DNA of 64,000 nt from Nothopassalora personata (Eukaryota > Ascomycota > Dothideomycetes > Mycosphaerellales > Mycosphaerellaceae), in the NCBI GenBank assembly GCA_033816765.1, contig CM066295.1, forward strand, positions 2,914,001 to 2,978,000, given 5' to 3'. Numbering within the stretch: position 1 is the stretch's first letter; the number at the start of each line of letters is the position of its first letter. The notes beneath the pieces are model-generated. The model was not told where the DNA came from. It saw nothing but the letters and a program-made list of their open reading frames with translations, and searched no databases. The translations under genes were made by a program, and so were the position numbers. Shown here piece by piece: positions 9,680 to 21,112 of the stretch.

Positions 9680-12450
9680 TCGTAACTTCTACTAACAGTT
9701 TTATAGGTTTTCTTCTAGTTCCTAGGTATTTTCCGAGTTATCGTATCCTTTCTATCTAATAAGATATCGCTAACCCCTTTTATCTAAGATCCGTTCGACC
9801 TCGAATTCGTTCTCTGCTTCGGGTTCGAAGTAGAATGTCTTCTAGTAAGGTGTTTTAGCGTACGTAGGTTCTAATAGCGAAATGTAGAACACTAGGTAGA
9901 TCCTTACATCTTTTAGTAGCCGTAGTCGGTAGTTAACGGGTCCTCGTGCTTCTTTAACGAGAAATAGTCCGACCTTTACCTAATCTAGTTTTTTAGTGTT
10001 TCTTCTTGTTTTAAGGTTCTTCGTAAGGAGGTAGACCTTATCCCCCTTCTTAAGCTAAGGTACTATTTGTCGTTTCTTATTATATAGTATTACAATTTTA
10101 TCTTAGCTTTCCTTAAGCCTTTATACTAAATTTTTATAGATAGTTTTTATCACCTCTATAGTTACGATTGCCCTTTTAGCTTATAGATATAATCCTTCTT
10201 CGCTAAACAGGTTCGGATGCTTATCGTAGTTTACGAAGAAAGGTGTTTCGCCCGTTGTTTTGGACTTGTAGTTATTTAGTGCTAACTATACTATAGGTAG
10301 GAGTATAACCTAATTATCTTATATATAGTTAATATAGTGTCGTAGATATTGTTCTAGGGTTTAATTTATTCTTTCTATTTACCTATTAGTTTACAGATAG
10401 TAGGTAGTAGATAGCTTATGTTTAATTCCGATCGTAGAAACTAAGGTTTTCTAGTAGTTAGATGTAAATAACTTGTCTCTATCTATAATAAAGACCCTTA
10501 GGAATCTATAGTATCGTACGAGTCGATCGAGTACGAGGTGTCCGAGTTACTCTATATTATACGTTTTAGATGTAGGAATAAAGTATACGTATTTTATAAG
10601 TTAGTCTACTATAACTAATATTATGTTATATTATTGTCCTATAGTTTAATCCTAGGATGTTAGTAACTTAGTAATAAAGTCTATCGTAACTTCGTCCTAT
10701 AGATTTATTAGTAGTATCCGGAATTGTATCTCGCCGTATTTTACGTGTCTTACGGCTTTGTTTTTCTAATAGTGTTCGCATCGTTTAATGTATTATAGTA
10801 CTTTCTATCGTAACTACGGGAATACGAAGCTCCTCTAAATAAGTTCTACTATCTTAGATGTTCCGGGGTGCCCGTAGGTTAGTCCGTCGTAATGTTGTCG
10901 TATATATTCTTCTTCTCGGTCCTTCGGTACCTAGTATTTCCCCTATGCTATTAGGAATTGTTCTTCTATGTCTTAAAGAATACGTACTATGTTATTAAAC
11001 TCCTTTATATTAGCACTAAGGCTTCTATTAGGATTCGCCTTTAGTATTTATTGTCGCACTAGTTCTTTTCCTTCTATATAGTCGCTTCTTCGGCTTAGTA
11101 CGTCGGCCCTACTATTGTCCTTACCGGGTATATAGTAGATTTCGAACTTATACTAACCGAGCAGTTCCGACTAGCGGTACTGTCTCCTCGTTAGCTATTT
11201 AGTCGTAGTAAAGTAAGTGAGATTCTTATAATTAGAAAGAATCGTTAGCTTAGGTGCTCCTTCTGTATATATTCTCTAGTACTATATTATAGCGACAATA
11301 GCAAGAAGTTCCTTATTATAGATATCGTAGTTTTGTTCCGCGGGTAATAGTTTCCTTAAGTAGTAGGCTACTAGGTGTCGTTTCCTATTATGCTCCTACG
11401 TAAGGCATACTCCGATAGCTATGTCCGATACATCCGTCTCGATTTAGACTTCCTTCGTACCGTCGAATAATCAAAGCGTTAGTACTAAGGCGCATTATTC
11501 CTTTAGTCGTTCGAATGCTAGTCGTTATACGCTACCCTATGTCTATTTAACATCCTTCTTCGTAAGCATCGTTATAGGTATCGATGTCTTCGAATAGTCC
11601 TTAATAAATTTCCGGTTGTAGTTAGCTAGGCTAAGGAATAATTGTACGTCCTTAACGTATATTAGCTCTAGCTATTCTCTAATAGACCGTGTCTTAGCTA
11701 GGTCGATCTAGATTCTAGTCGTACTAATAATAAATCCTAAAAATTTAACTTCTTTCTTATAGAACTCGCATTTCTTCGGTACCGTCCGGAAACCTGTTTT
11801 AGATAGTCGCTCGAGTACGTCCTAGACTTGTCGTATATGCTACTAGAGTGTCCCTTTTATATAGATAAGGATATCGTCGACATAGGTAATAATATATACG
11901 TCTAGTAGGTCTCTTAGTATCTCGTTAATTAGGTCTTAGAATGCGGCTAGTACATTAGTTAATCTAAAAGGTATAACTAAGAACTTGTATAGTCCGTATC
12001 GAGTCCTAAATGCGCTTTTCTATTCTTCTCCTTCCGCTATACGGAGAGTGTAGAAGGCGTCTTATAAATCGATCTTCGTGTACTAGTCTAATCCAGTTAA
12101 TCTATCTTATACTTCTTTAATGTTCGGTAGTAGATATTAGTTCTTAATAGTAATCTCGTTTAACTTTCGGTAGTCCTATACGAGTCGTAGTTTCCCGTTT
12201 GCTTTTAGAATAAACATATATAGAGATGCTACGCTTAAGGTTAATTTTCGTATTCGTCCTTTTACTAGGTTCTCCTTTAGCTATTCTCGTAGGGTTGTTA
12301 GCTCTTTTTCGGACATTAGATATAGGAGTCCCTATAGAGACTCTTTCCTTAGCTAAATGTTTATCTTATAATCCTATAGTTAGTACTTAGGTAAGGCGTC
12401 TCTACCCTTTTCCTCTTTAAAGAGCCTCTTCTATTTAAGGTACTCCTTAG
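9680..12450 (-). pseudogene. pol: pol of A2 (RT to chromodomain), RIPed
   Basis: From right to left on the minus strand: reverse transcriptase (about 11550-12450, catalytic ITYVDDI intact near 11880), RNase H (about 11100-11530), integrase (about 9960-11050), and a chromodomain at 9690-9830 (EFEVERILDKRG, YLIR, KGYDNSENT). Stops are TAG/TAA at former Gln/Trp codons. The chain continues upstream at 14884-14901 and 20525-21112 beyond the insertions. Same domain order as in A3. Confidence 0.85.
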
Positions 12451-12455
12451 GGATA

Positions 12456-12765
12456 TGTTACGGATCAGTTCTACGAGGTAGAAGGAATCCAGCACCGGAG
12501 AACCAATGACGGTGTGGGCCCGTGGGGGACACGTCAGAGGTCACGTGAGTCCGGACGACCGGTCGACCTGGTCGAACGGTCGAACACGACGCCAAGACAT
12601 GGCACTATATAGACGACGCTCCTTAGCGAGTAGATAGGAGCTTCGTGCTCAACTCATTTTAAGTATACACCATATACTGTTTGGAACCACTACCTTCATA
12701 ACTGATTGAGACATCCCTGCAAAGATCCAAGCCCGAGTTGTGATAACGTACAGCGGTTCCTAACA
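12456..12765 (+). repeat. GyN 5' LTR (310 bp)
   Basis: TGTTACGG...CCTAACA. TATATA at 12606-12611; GTGCTCAA at 12645-12652 is complementary to TTGAGCAC, bases 4-11 after the LTR. A diverged solo copy is at 37054-37383. Confidence 0.92.
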
Positions 12766-12791
12766 ACTTTGAGCACCACCACCAGGGCACT

Positions 12792-13790
12792 TTGCATATG
12801 TCTGGGAGAGACGCTACCCGGAGTCCGTCACGACAACAGCCACAGTCAACTGGCATCACGGAACGAATGAGCGAAATGTCGATTACAGGAAGCAGCAAGA
12901 ACAACAACACTCCTATGGGTATGCTGAACCCATTGGACCACCACCGTGCACCTAAGGTGTCTACGCCGGAGACGTTCGACGGGACCAAGGACAAACTGGA
13001 GGCTTTTCAACTGCAGGTTCAGTTGTACCTTCACTTCAACGCACACCAGTTTCAAGGCGAGGCTTCTAAAGTCTTGTACGCCGCATCCTTCCTACGAGGA
13101 AAAGCAGCTAGAGGATTCCGACCATACCTCAAGGACTGGCTTCACAACCAGGGCGAGGGAGAAACACCGAAGACGGAAACTCGAAAAATTTTCCACGACT
13201 ACGACGAGTTTGAGACGAAACTCGATGATCTATACGGGATACCAAATGAGGAGGTATACGCCGACCGACATATCCGACAACTTCGACAGACTACTTCTGT
13301 AGCGCTGTACGCCTCAGAATTCCAAGGATATGCCGCCGACCTGGAATGGAACGACGCAGCTTTGCGATCGCAGTTCTACCTCGGGCTGAAAGACAACGTC
13401 AAAGCCGAACTATCCCGAAACGCCAGCGTCGTTACGCTAGGGGCGATGATCAAGGCAGCAAAGGAGATCGACGAAAGGCTCCAGGATTTGAGGTACGACC
13501 GATTCGTACAGCCTGGATACCAGAGACCCGCCGCGGGAGGAAGAGGGGGCTTCAAGGCCAGAAGTCAGGACCCTAATAGTTACGGAGACCCAATGGAATT
13601 GGACGTAACGGAACGTAGGCTAGGAAGGGGGCTGAAGAGCAAAGGTTCCACCTGCTACGAGTGTGGCGAGAAAGGCCACTTTGCAAGAAACTGCAAGAAG
13701 AGAAACATGGTTAGCCGCGAGTTTAACGCAATGACTCGCGAAGAGAAGACATACCAGGAATGCGAGAACTTCTTCTCGAAATCTGCTTAG
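12792..13790 (+). CDS. gag: Gag of the non-autonomous element GyN
   Basis: 332 codons from ATG 12792 to TAG, intact. It has a capsid domain (about residues 55-215; KLEAFQLQVQLYLHF, AASFLRGKAARGF, ASEFQGYAADLEW) and a CCHC zinc knuckle CYECGEKGHFARNC at 13653-13694 near the C-terminus. The sequence just before the knuckle (PMELDVTERR) matches A1 gag (PMELDVTQRG), so GyN derives from the GyA lineage or a close relative. The product should form particles and bind element RNA. It is shorter than A1 gag, lacking the acidic C-terminal part. An upstream start was not chosen because this ATG lies 26 bases after the LTR. Confidence 0.92.
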   Translation: MHMSGRDATRSPSRQQPQSTGITERMSEMSITGSSKNNNTPMGMLNPLDHHRAPKVSTPETFDGTKDKLEAFQLQVQLYLHFNAHQFQGEASKVLYAASFLRGKAARGFRPYLKDWLHNQGEGETPKTETRKIFHDYDEFETKLDDLYGIPNEEVYADRHIRQLRQTTSVALYASEFQGYAADLEWNDAALRSQFYLGLKDNVKAELSRNASVVTLGAMIKAAKEIDERLQDLRYDRFVQPGYQRPAAGGRGGFKARSQDPNSYGDPMELDVTERRLGRGLKSKGSTCYECGEKGHFARNCKKRNMVSREFNAMTREEKTYQECENFFSKSA

Positions 13791-13892
13791 CAGAAACAAC
13801 CTGACGACAAGGCATCAAACAGCGGCTTCTTGATTTGATGACCTAGGAAAAGAAGTCAAACCACAACATAGGATAACACGATTCGGATAAAC

Positions 13893-14495
13893 CTACGAAG
13901 CTTCAACGGTCGGATTGTCCCCAGCCGACGCGGAACAACCAACGCTGGAGGGATCCACGAAGAAGTCGGGCATCTCGGAAAACTCCGCCCACGTTAGGGG
14001 AGGCAGCTCCAGAGACTCGCCCAGGGAAGACAGGTCAGGCTCCAACAGAAAATCGGAGGGCGACGGAGAGGACGGCGGGACGGGCACTTCGCGGAGCGCC
14101 GACAGGTCCGCCCGGATGGCTTCGTCCTCACGGTCTTCGGCGAGGCGCAGCTGTTTCCGGAGGCGGTGGACCTTCGCCTCTCGCTCGATGAGCGCAGAAC
14201 GAGCCTCGGTCGCGAGCTCTTCTGCCTCCTCCAGTTTTCGTTTCAGCTGGCGACGCTGGTCACGCAGCCGCTCCCACTCGGTCCAGGAAACGGACACGTC
14301 ACACGTGACGTAACCCTTGCGGGCGCACTCGGAACACTGGCCGTGACGGACGTCGACGATGCACTTGGGCCGTTCCTCGCCCTGGGGCACTTTCGCGTTA
14401 CGACAACCAGTGCAGGGCTTGGGCATCTCGATGCCTTTGAGTTTGATTCGGTCGGATTGGCGATCGCGGCGTTCTTGACGAGTTAGGGATGGCAT
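13893..14495 (-). CDS. antisense cysteine-cluster coiled-coil protein of GyN, intact
   Basis: The open frame extends to an ATG at 14552, but ATG 14495 (MPSLTRQERRDRQ) fits the relative in A3 better, giving 200 residues. Cysteines follow CX2C-X13-C-X8-CX2C-X7-C (PCTGC; KCIVD; QCSECARKGYVTCDV), a zinc-cluster-like arrangement. A long coiled coil follows (RQLKRKLEEAEELATEARS, LRKQLRLAEDRED), then an acidic Pro/Ser-rich tail. It converges on gag with about 100 bp between. An RIPed homologue in A3 shares CIV...RKGY..CDV and LRKQLRLA. I do not know its function; a DNA-binding or regulatory role is inferred from its layout. Its promoter must lie in the 3' LTR or the 73 bp before it. Confidence 0.85.
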   Translation of the reverse strand: MPSLTRQERRDRQSDRIKLKGIEMPKPCTGCRNAKVPQGEERPKCIVDVRHGQCSECARKGYVTCDVSVSWTEWERLRDQRRQLKRKLEEAEELATEARSALIEREAKVHRLRKQLRLAEDREDEAIRADLSALREVPVPPSSPSPSDFLLEPDLSSLGESLELPPLTWAEFSEMPDFFVDPSSVGCSASAGDNPTVEAS

Positions 14496-14568
14496 GGCGT
14501 GTATCGGAGGAAGGAAGTACTCACAGGAAAGGAAACTCGGGGACGAGTTCACCTAGGGAGGGGGATGG

Positions 14569-14878
14569 TGTTACGGATCAGTTCTACGAGGTAGAAGGAA
14601 TCCAGCACCGGAGAACCAATGACGGTGTGGGCCCGTGGGGGACACGTCAGAGGTCACGTGAGTCCGGACGACCGGTCGACCTGGTCGAACGGTCGAACAC
14701 GACGCCAAGACATGGCACTATATAGACGACGCTCCTTAGCGAGTAGATAGGAGCTTCGTGCTCAACTCATTTTAAGTATACACCATATACTGTTTGGAAC
14801 CACTACCTTCATAACTGATTGAGACATCCCTGCAAAGATCCAAGCCCGAGTTGTGATAACGTACAGCGGTTCCTAACA
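14569..14878 (+). repeat. GyN 3' LTR (310 bp)
   Basis: Direct copy of 12456-12765, same ends, followed by the GGATA duplication. Confidence 0.92.
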
Positions 14879-14906
14879 GGATAGTGAACTCCGAAATGTT
14901 AGTATC

Positions 14907-15153
14907 TGTTAAGACGTAGCATCTTAAGGGGAGCTAACAGTTAGGTTGTGATCTGATAGCCTAAGGTATCCACGATGACTTAGCTTATCGGAAGACACCT
15001 TCTCTCCCCTTTAGCTTAGATAGACATCTAACACAATCAATACATTAGTTCCTAATATATTGCTGCATGCCCTATGGCTATTAGCTAGTTGAAGATTGAT
15101 CTCTTACTCCACTCCGCTGCTAACTACGTATCCTATAAGGTCTCAACTTAATA
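14907..15153 (+). repeat. CoP-1 5' LTR (247 bp)
   Basis: tgttaaga...caacttaata; the end is an RIPed ACTTAACA. The same LTR stands alone at 21667-21913 and 31885-32131. Confidence 0.9.
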
Positions 15154-15168
15154 GGTTATAAGCCCGGG
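15154..15168 (+). other. CoP primer-binding site, half-tRNA type
   Basis: ggttataagcccggg directly follows the 5' LTR. Its complement, cccgggcttataacc, matches the anticodon stem-loop of initiator tRNA-Met (GGGCUCAUAACC) except for one CA-to-TA change. Copia-type elements are known to prime with a half initiator tRNA cut at the anticodon loop. The mirrored site in CoP-2 abuts 56896. Confidence 0.75.
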
Positions 15169-15589
15169 TTTGTGCAGGAGTAAGAGCAACCTATATTAGT
15201 ATAGGTTACTTGTATCCCTTGCTATTATAGTAGAAAACATCTAGGAAGCAGAAGTCTACCCTATCTGTCCTATTAAGGAGCTTAGTTTAATACTAAGTAA
15301 TAGGTAATCTAGAAAAGGACTCTATACGCCTTACTATAAGCTAATACCTTGAAGACACTCTATAGGCAGAACTGCATCGAGATACTATTAAGAAGGACTT
15401 TAAGTAAGTTATTTGGAACTCTGCTAGGAGAGACAGACCTATGTCCTAGCTCCGAGACTATACCGCTCTTTCTTTACCCTACTAAGCAGGCCTTAGTATC
15501 TACACCTACGAACCTTACTATTCTACACCAAAAGCCTCAGTAGGACCTAAGCTACGACCTTAAAGCATATACACCTTGTTTTATTACAT

Positions 15590-18500
15590 TCAATTTATTA
15601 TAGATTTACACTAAGAGAAAGGAGAAGAGAAGGGAACTAAAATCCCAATTCTTAGGAGAGACAACTAGAAGAGATAGTTCAACCTTTAGAGATACAAGAT
15701 AGAGAGCCAGTTAGCATTCTTTGCAATTGATAACCTATTAGAAGTGTTATTTAACAACATTAAGGGTAAGAACCTAAAACTCTAGGAAGAGACTAAGATT
15801 AAAGAGATTCTTAATACACTAACATAGACAAAACAAAATGCAGCTTGCTGCTTTAGTATCCTAAGTAGGATTATAGAAGAAGATAAATTTGAGCTTAAGG
15901 GCTCTTGCGAATCTAGAAAAGCTACTAAGATATAGGTGCATCTCTAGAACAAGTATAGCTAGGTGTTGCTAACCTATATACATAAGCTTACAAAACAGTT
16001 TATAAACTTTAAGATAAGTAAAGAGTTCACTATTAGATCTGTATAGGCACACCTAGTGTCTCTTAGAAGGAGGATTGCTAATATTAACCTAGAGGGCTAG
16101 TACTATAGGAAAGCTAATGTAAGAATAACCTAGCTTTTAAGCTTACTACTACCTAACTACTATATAGCTAGGGATACCATTATGGCTTAGCTAAAGATAG
16201 ATCATAAAAGGACCTTAAAGATCCTTAAGGCTTAAGAGGCTAGATTGAATCCCTCTAAGGCTAAGTATAGTATAGTAGCCACCTAGGTTAGGCCCTTAGG
16301 TTAGGCAAGATTACTTTCCTGCCTTCTCTATAAGAAGGACCATCTTATTAAGGACTGCCCTAGTCTCTCTAAGGCAAAGAAGGTCCTTAGATCTCATTCC
16401 TAAGCACCATCCTCCCAGAATGCAATATATATTAAGAAGAGAAGATCTCTACTACTATCTTTAAGAAGAACACTAAGAGAGAAGTCCTCTATAGAGGAAC
16501 TTAAGAAAATGGTAAAGAAACTCAGCTCTAATATGCTGTTACTCTAGAAGAACTAGGCCTAGTCTCCTTCCTCTAAAACAAGGAAGACTAGGAAAGGTTT
16601 CTCTACCTAAGAGCTACCTAACTTATGTAACTTATCCTAGAAGACAATGTCTAATAATAATAAGTATAATAAAGTGGCTCACTTAACTATAGAAGTCTAA
16701 GGCAAGTTCCCCTTATTAGAGTAGTTACTTGATTCTTGTGCTTTATCCTATATAACTAACTAGAACTGCCTCTTTAGATCTATAACTCCCTTAATAAAGA
16801 AGAAATAGATTAAAGTAGGAGGTAGGCATTTGTTAGCTACTTATATTAGGACTATAGAGATAAGTAGGAGATCTAGCAGGAAAGTTGTTTTAGAAGATGT
16901 TCTACTTATACCTAAGCTAGGGGTAAACCTAGTTTCTTAGAACTAGTTTAGCAAGCAGTTTAGTGTCTAACCTCCTTTATTTTCTCTTATATCCCCCTCT
17001 AGCTAAACTGTTGTCTAGATAAGGCTTCTTAGGGGGGTTCTATTTATTAATGAGATTTTTCCTCTACTATAAAAAAGGGCACATCACTTATTATATGCAC
17101 TACTAATAGAGAATGCCTTTGTAACTACTAAATTAGAGACTAACCTAAAACAGTAGGAGCTTTAGTATAGAAGATTTGCACACTTTAGGAAGAACTTGCT
17201 CTAGAATCTTTATAAGGTAACAGACTTAAAAGAACCTATTCCTATTCCTAGGGATAGCTCCTACTAGTGTAGAGTGTGTTTAATAGTAAAGATAAAAAAG
17301 TACAAAGGTAAAGTTACTAAGAGAAGACCTAAAAGACTTGCCCTTGTATCTATTAACATATATAGTCTACTACTAACATTAAGGCTAGGGTTCAAATACT
17401 AGCTTAAGATTGTTAATAACTTCTCTAGAAAAAAGTGGACCTATCCTCTTAAGAAAAGAGAAGATGCTCTAGTTGCTCTCTAGAACTAGAAGATTAAGGC
17501 AGAGAGGAAATTATTAGCACAGTTGAAAGCAGTTAGGCTTAACAATACAAGGGAACTTATTACATTAGTTAAGCAGTAGGAGAAGGATTTAGGAATTGGG
17601 CTAGAGTATACTAAGGCATATAACTCGCTCTAAAATGGACTAGTTAAAAGGTTAATACAAACCTTAGAAGACTCTATAAGGGCAATGCTTAAAGAGGCTA
17701 AGATACTAATTGAATTCTAGCCTAAAGCACTAGAAGCCCAAACCTACATAAGGAACAAACTACTAAATAGTCTAGACTATAATAGGTTTAAGGTTTCACT
17801 AGATAAAGCCTTTAATAGTATTAAGCTAACTATTAACCATTTAAAGGTTTAGGGATGTAAAGCTATTGTCTACATAGACATAAGATCCTAGCCTTATTAG
17901 GCAAGAAGTGATAAACTAATAAACAGAGGTAAAGAAGTAGTGTTTGTTAGATACGTTAAAAACACAGCTAAGGCCTAGCTCTTTTGGAACTAGACATAAA
18001 AGCTATAAAACAACACACATATATAGACTTCTTTAAGGATCAACCTAGAGGTAATATAGATCTCAATGTTACAAAATTGAATCTATTAAGCAATGCACTA
18101 GCTAGGAGACCCTTAGGGAGGCTAAGGAAGGACATATCCTTAGAGCAACCTATTCACTATTTAATCATTTAGTAGAGCAGCCTAGTAACAGCCTAGCTAA
18201 GAAAGCTGTTTGTACAACTTCCCTAGCCTCTAAAGAATATAGGGGAATTTTAGAAAATGGATAAGCTAATTAAGATAAGCTTACTAGATCTCTAGGAAAA
18301 GAATGTTACTAGGACATAAGTAACTACTCTTAGATTATCCCTTAGTAAGAGGAGGGCTAACTATAATGTTAAGGGCTATAAATGGAAACAGAAAGCCCTA
18401 AGATCTATAGTCCCTATACCTAAACTAGCTACTAAAGTAGGAGAAGCAATAGACCTCTTAGAGAACCTTACTACTTACTACTAAGCTTTCTTTATAGCTA

Positions 18501-20225
18501 TGCAATTAGTAGATGATTTAGTACTATAGAATAGTAAATTCCTAGAAGAAGTTAAGGAGATAGCCTCTATAGCAACTGTAGAAGTTATTACATACAAGTA
18601 AGAGATCCCAATTCTAAAGTCCTATAAGGATGCTATAAATAATAAGAAATAGGGGCACCTTTAGAAGGAAGCAATCTAGAAGGAGCTAGATGCTCTATAG
18701 AGTAACAACACCTAGGAGAATACTATTCTACTAAAAGGAGCAAACTTAGTTACGTTAAGATAGGTCTTTAATGTTAAAAGAAGCATTAGTAGAGCTATTG
18801 AAAAGTTCAAGGCTAGGCTAGTTGTAAGGGGCTTTTTATAGAAGTTTAGTGTTAACTTTATAGAGACATTTGCGCCTACAGTTAGACAGGACACCCTTAG
18901 GGTGTTTATAGCTATTATGTGTAAGAAGGATCTCCATCTTTACTAAGTAGATGTGAATAATACGTTTATAGAAAGCACCCTCTATAAAGACATCTTTATG
19001 TTACTACTACTAGGAGTTAAGCTTCTACTAAACATAGTGTTTAAGATCCTTAAAAGCTTATATAGACTTAAGCAAGCAGCTAGAGATTAGAATCAACTCT
19101 GTGTGTTAAAGCTTAGAGAGATTAGATTTATACAGTTAGAGGTGGATCTATGCCTACTTATTTATAAGGAAAAAGAGATTATAATTCTTACATATGTAGA
19201 TAACATTCCAATTGCTGCACTAAAGTTGACAGATGTTCTCTAGTTTAAAAGAGAACTTAGTAAAGTCTTTAAGATTAAAGATCTTAGTAAACCTAAAAAG
19301 ATCCTTAGCATAAGAGTTATAAGGGACAGGAGGAGAGGAATCCTAAAACTTAACTAGGGACACTTTATTAGGGACAACCTTGCTAAGATAGGGATAAACT
19401 ATAAGAAGGCAGCACCTATACACTCACCTATAGATAGCTATAAGGCTCTTAAACCTTCAAGCTACATAGATAAGAGGTGTAATAAGGTAGAGTACTAGAG
19501 TATTAATAGTATATAAATGTAGCTAGTAATAATTACAAGGCTAGACATTGCTTTTGCCCTAGGAAGGATAAGCTCATTTATAAGTGACCTATCTACCTAC
19601 TACATAAAGGCTTTAAAGAAGATTACAAGATATCTAAGGTTATATCCTAATCTTAGCCTTATCTTCTCTAGGCATAGAGAACGATGCCTAGTTAGATACT
19701 ATAACTCTAATTATGCAATAGACAAAGTAGATAGAGTCTCTATCCTTAGGTATGTCTTCTTCCTCTATAGGGCACCAGTCTCCTAGATAAGCAAGAAGCA
19801 AAAGTCTATAGCAACATCTACAATAGAAGCTAAATACATAGCTATAAATGCATATGCAAAGCAATCCTAATTCCTAGCTTCACTACTAAGGGAGATAGAC
19901 TATCTAGAGTTAGTAGGAGACTGTTCCTATTAACTAAGAATTACTAGAAACTAGGAGACTATATTAAGCTTAAGACTAGTCCAATTAAGAGGTAACAACT
20001 AAGCTGCCCTTACCCTAGTAAGGGATGCATATGTTTATAACAAGTTAAAGTACATTAACATTGCCTACAATGCTATTAGGAAACTTTAGTAGAGAAGGCT
20101 TATTACTATTAAGTATACCCTAACATCTAAGATAGTTATAGATAGGTTTACAAAGCTAAAGACTAGTCTACACTTCTAGAGGTTTGTAAGCTAGCTTAAC
20201 CTATTATAGAGGTCTAAATACTACT
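15590..20225 (+). pseudogene. copia gag-pol polyprotein of CoP-1, RIPed
   Basis: In order: gag with a nucleocapsid motif CLLYKKDHLIKDC (16320-16358, second Cys now Tyr); protease (LDSCALSYI near 16730); integrase (17090-17800); reverse transcriptase, where the active site reads YVDN (19193-19204) instead of YVDD; RNase H (KSIATSTIEAKYIAI near 19802). This is the Ty1/copia order, integrase before RT. Stops are TAG/TAA at Gln/Trp codons. A short open piece at 17984-18172 is an in-frame remnant. 15170-15590 is leader without a gene I can support. Defective both by stops and by the lost catalytic Asp. Confidence 0.85.
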
Positions 20226-20272
20226 AACAGGAGAAGAGTAGACTATGACCTCCTATGTAAGATAAGTAGGAG

Positions 20273-20519
20273 TGTTAAGATATAGCATCTTAAGGGGAGC
20301 TAACAGTTAGGTTGTAATCTAATAGCCTAAGGCATCCACGATGACTTAGCTTGTCGGAAGACACCTTCTCTCCCCTTTAGCTTAGATAGACATCCAACAC
20401 AATTAACACATTAGTTCCTAATATATTGCTGCATGCCCTGTAGCTATTAGCTAGTTGAAGATTGATCTCTTACTCCACTCCGCTGCTAACTACGTATCCT
20501 GTAAGGTCTTAACTTAATA
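20273..20519 (+). repeat. CoP-1 3' LTR (247 bp)
   Basis: tgttaagatatagc...aacttaata, preceded by the purine-rich gataagtaggag, followed by GTATC. Confidence 0.9.
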
Positions 20520-20524
20520 GTATC

Positions 20525-21112
20525 CTTCGATAGTACGTTAAGTCTATTACTTCTAGTAACTTTATAACCCGGCGGCCCTACGCTAGTGTCTATCCCGGTC
20601 GAAGGTAGTTCTTCTATCCTTCTAGTCGGCGTAAGCTCTATTCGATTAAGCTATCTCCTTGCCTTATCTACTAGCGAACGCTACCGCTACGTAGGATTAA
20701 TGTCGATAATGTAATCGCATTACTTAAATATAAGTACTCCTCTTCTCTAGTCGATAGCTAGATTATACTTTCTTAACTAAGGTATGCCTAGTACGATGTT
20801 ATAACTAGCTATGTTAGTAACATCTAAGACAATTTCCTCGTAGTACCGTTAGATTACTAGTAGTAACGGTATCGTCTCTCGTTCTACGCTAGGTAAGGAT
20901 AATCCGTCTACCGCGATTAATTTATACCCTTCGTTCTTATATTAGGTTACGATCCCTTTAGTCCTAATAAATACTTCGGAGGTAAAATTCCCGCTCGCTT
21001 CGGAGTTAATTATAACCCTAGTCCTATAACCGTTAACGATTGCTTATGTTCGGAAGACTACTATTAATACTTAAGCTTATTATATGTTATATAACTCCTT
21101 TTAGTCGCTTAT
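20525..21112 (-). pseudogene. pol: A2 pol, N-terminal part (protease), RIPed
   Basis: Continuation of A2 pol on the far side of CoP-1, homologous to A1 1-746: the protease loop lies near 20990-21010 and the linker rich in Pro/Thr near 20560-20640. The start reads ATAA (21109-21112) where A1 has ATGA. Confidence 0.8.

Larger units (their letters stand above)
12456..14878 (+). mobile_element. GyN: gag-only LTR retrotransposon, young, unmutated
   Basis: The LTRs are 310 bp each (12456-12765 and 14569-14878) and look identical in direct reading. The flanking duplication is GGATA (12451-12455, 14879-14883). The inside holds only gag (plus) and a convergent antisense gene (minus); there is no protease, RT or integrase. 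It must therefore be moved by another gypsy element. The polypurine tract agggaggggga lies before the 3' LTR. Identical LTRs and absence of RIP mean a recent insertion. Confidence 0.93.
14907..20519 (+). mobile_element. CoP-1: full-length Ty1/copia element, RIPed
   Basis: 5613 bp with two 247-bp LTRs (14907-15153, 20273-20519) and the duplication GTATC on both sides (14902-14906, 20520-20524). It was inserted in A2 pol only 24 bp from the end of GyN. Its twin CoP-2 is 5614 bp once its own nested LTR is removed. RIP is present (many TAG/TAA) but less complete than in the gypsy copies; many TGC, ACA and CAA remain. Confidence 0.93.

Noticed and set aside
12659..13302. Further frames over the GyN LTR and gag (12659-12994, 12846-13055, 12946-13302, 13346-13576)
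   Set aside because: Shadows of the real gag frame, which alone has the capsid domain and zinc knuckle.
18712..18894. Open frame conserved in both copia copies (also 52736-52918)
   Set aside because: Exact antisense shadow of the RT region; conservation follows from the shared element.
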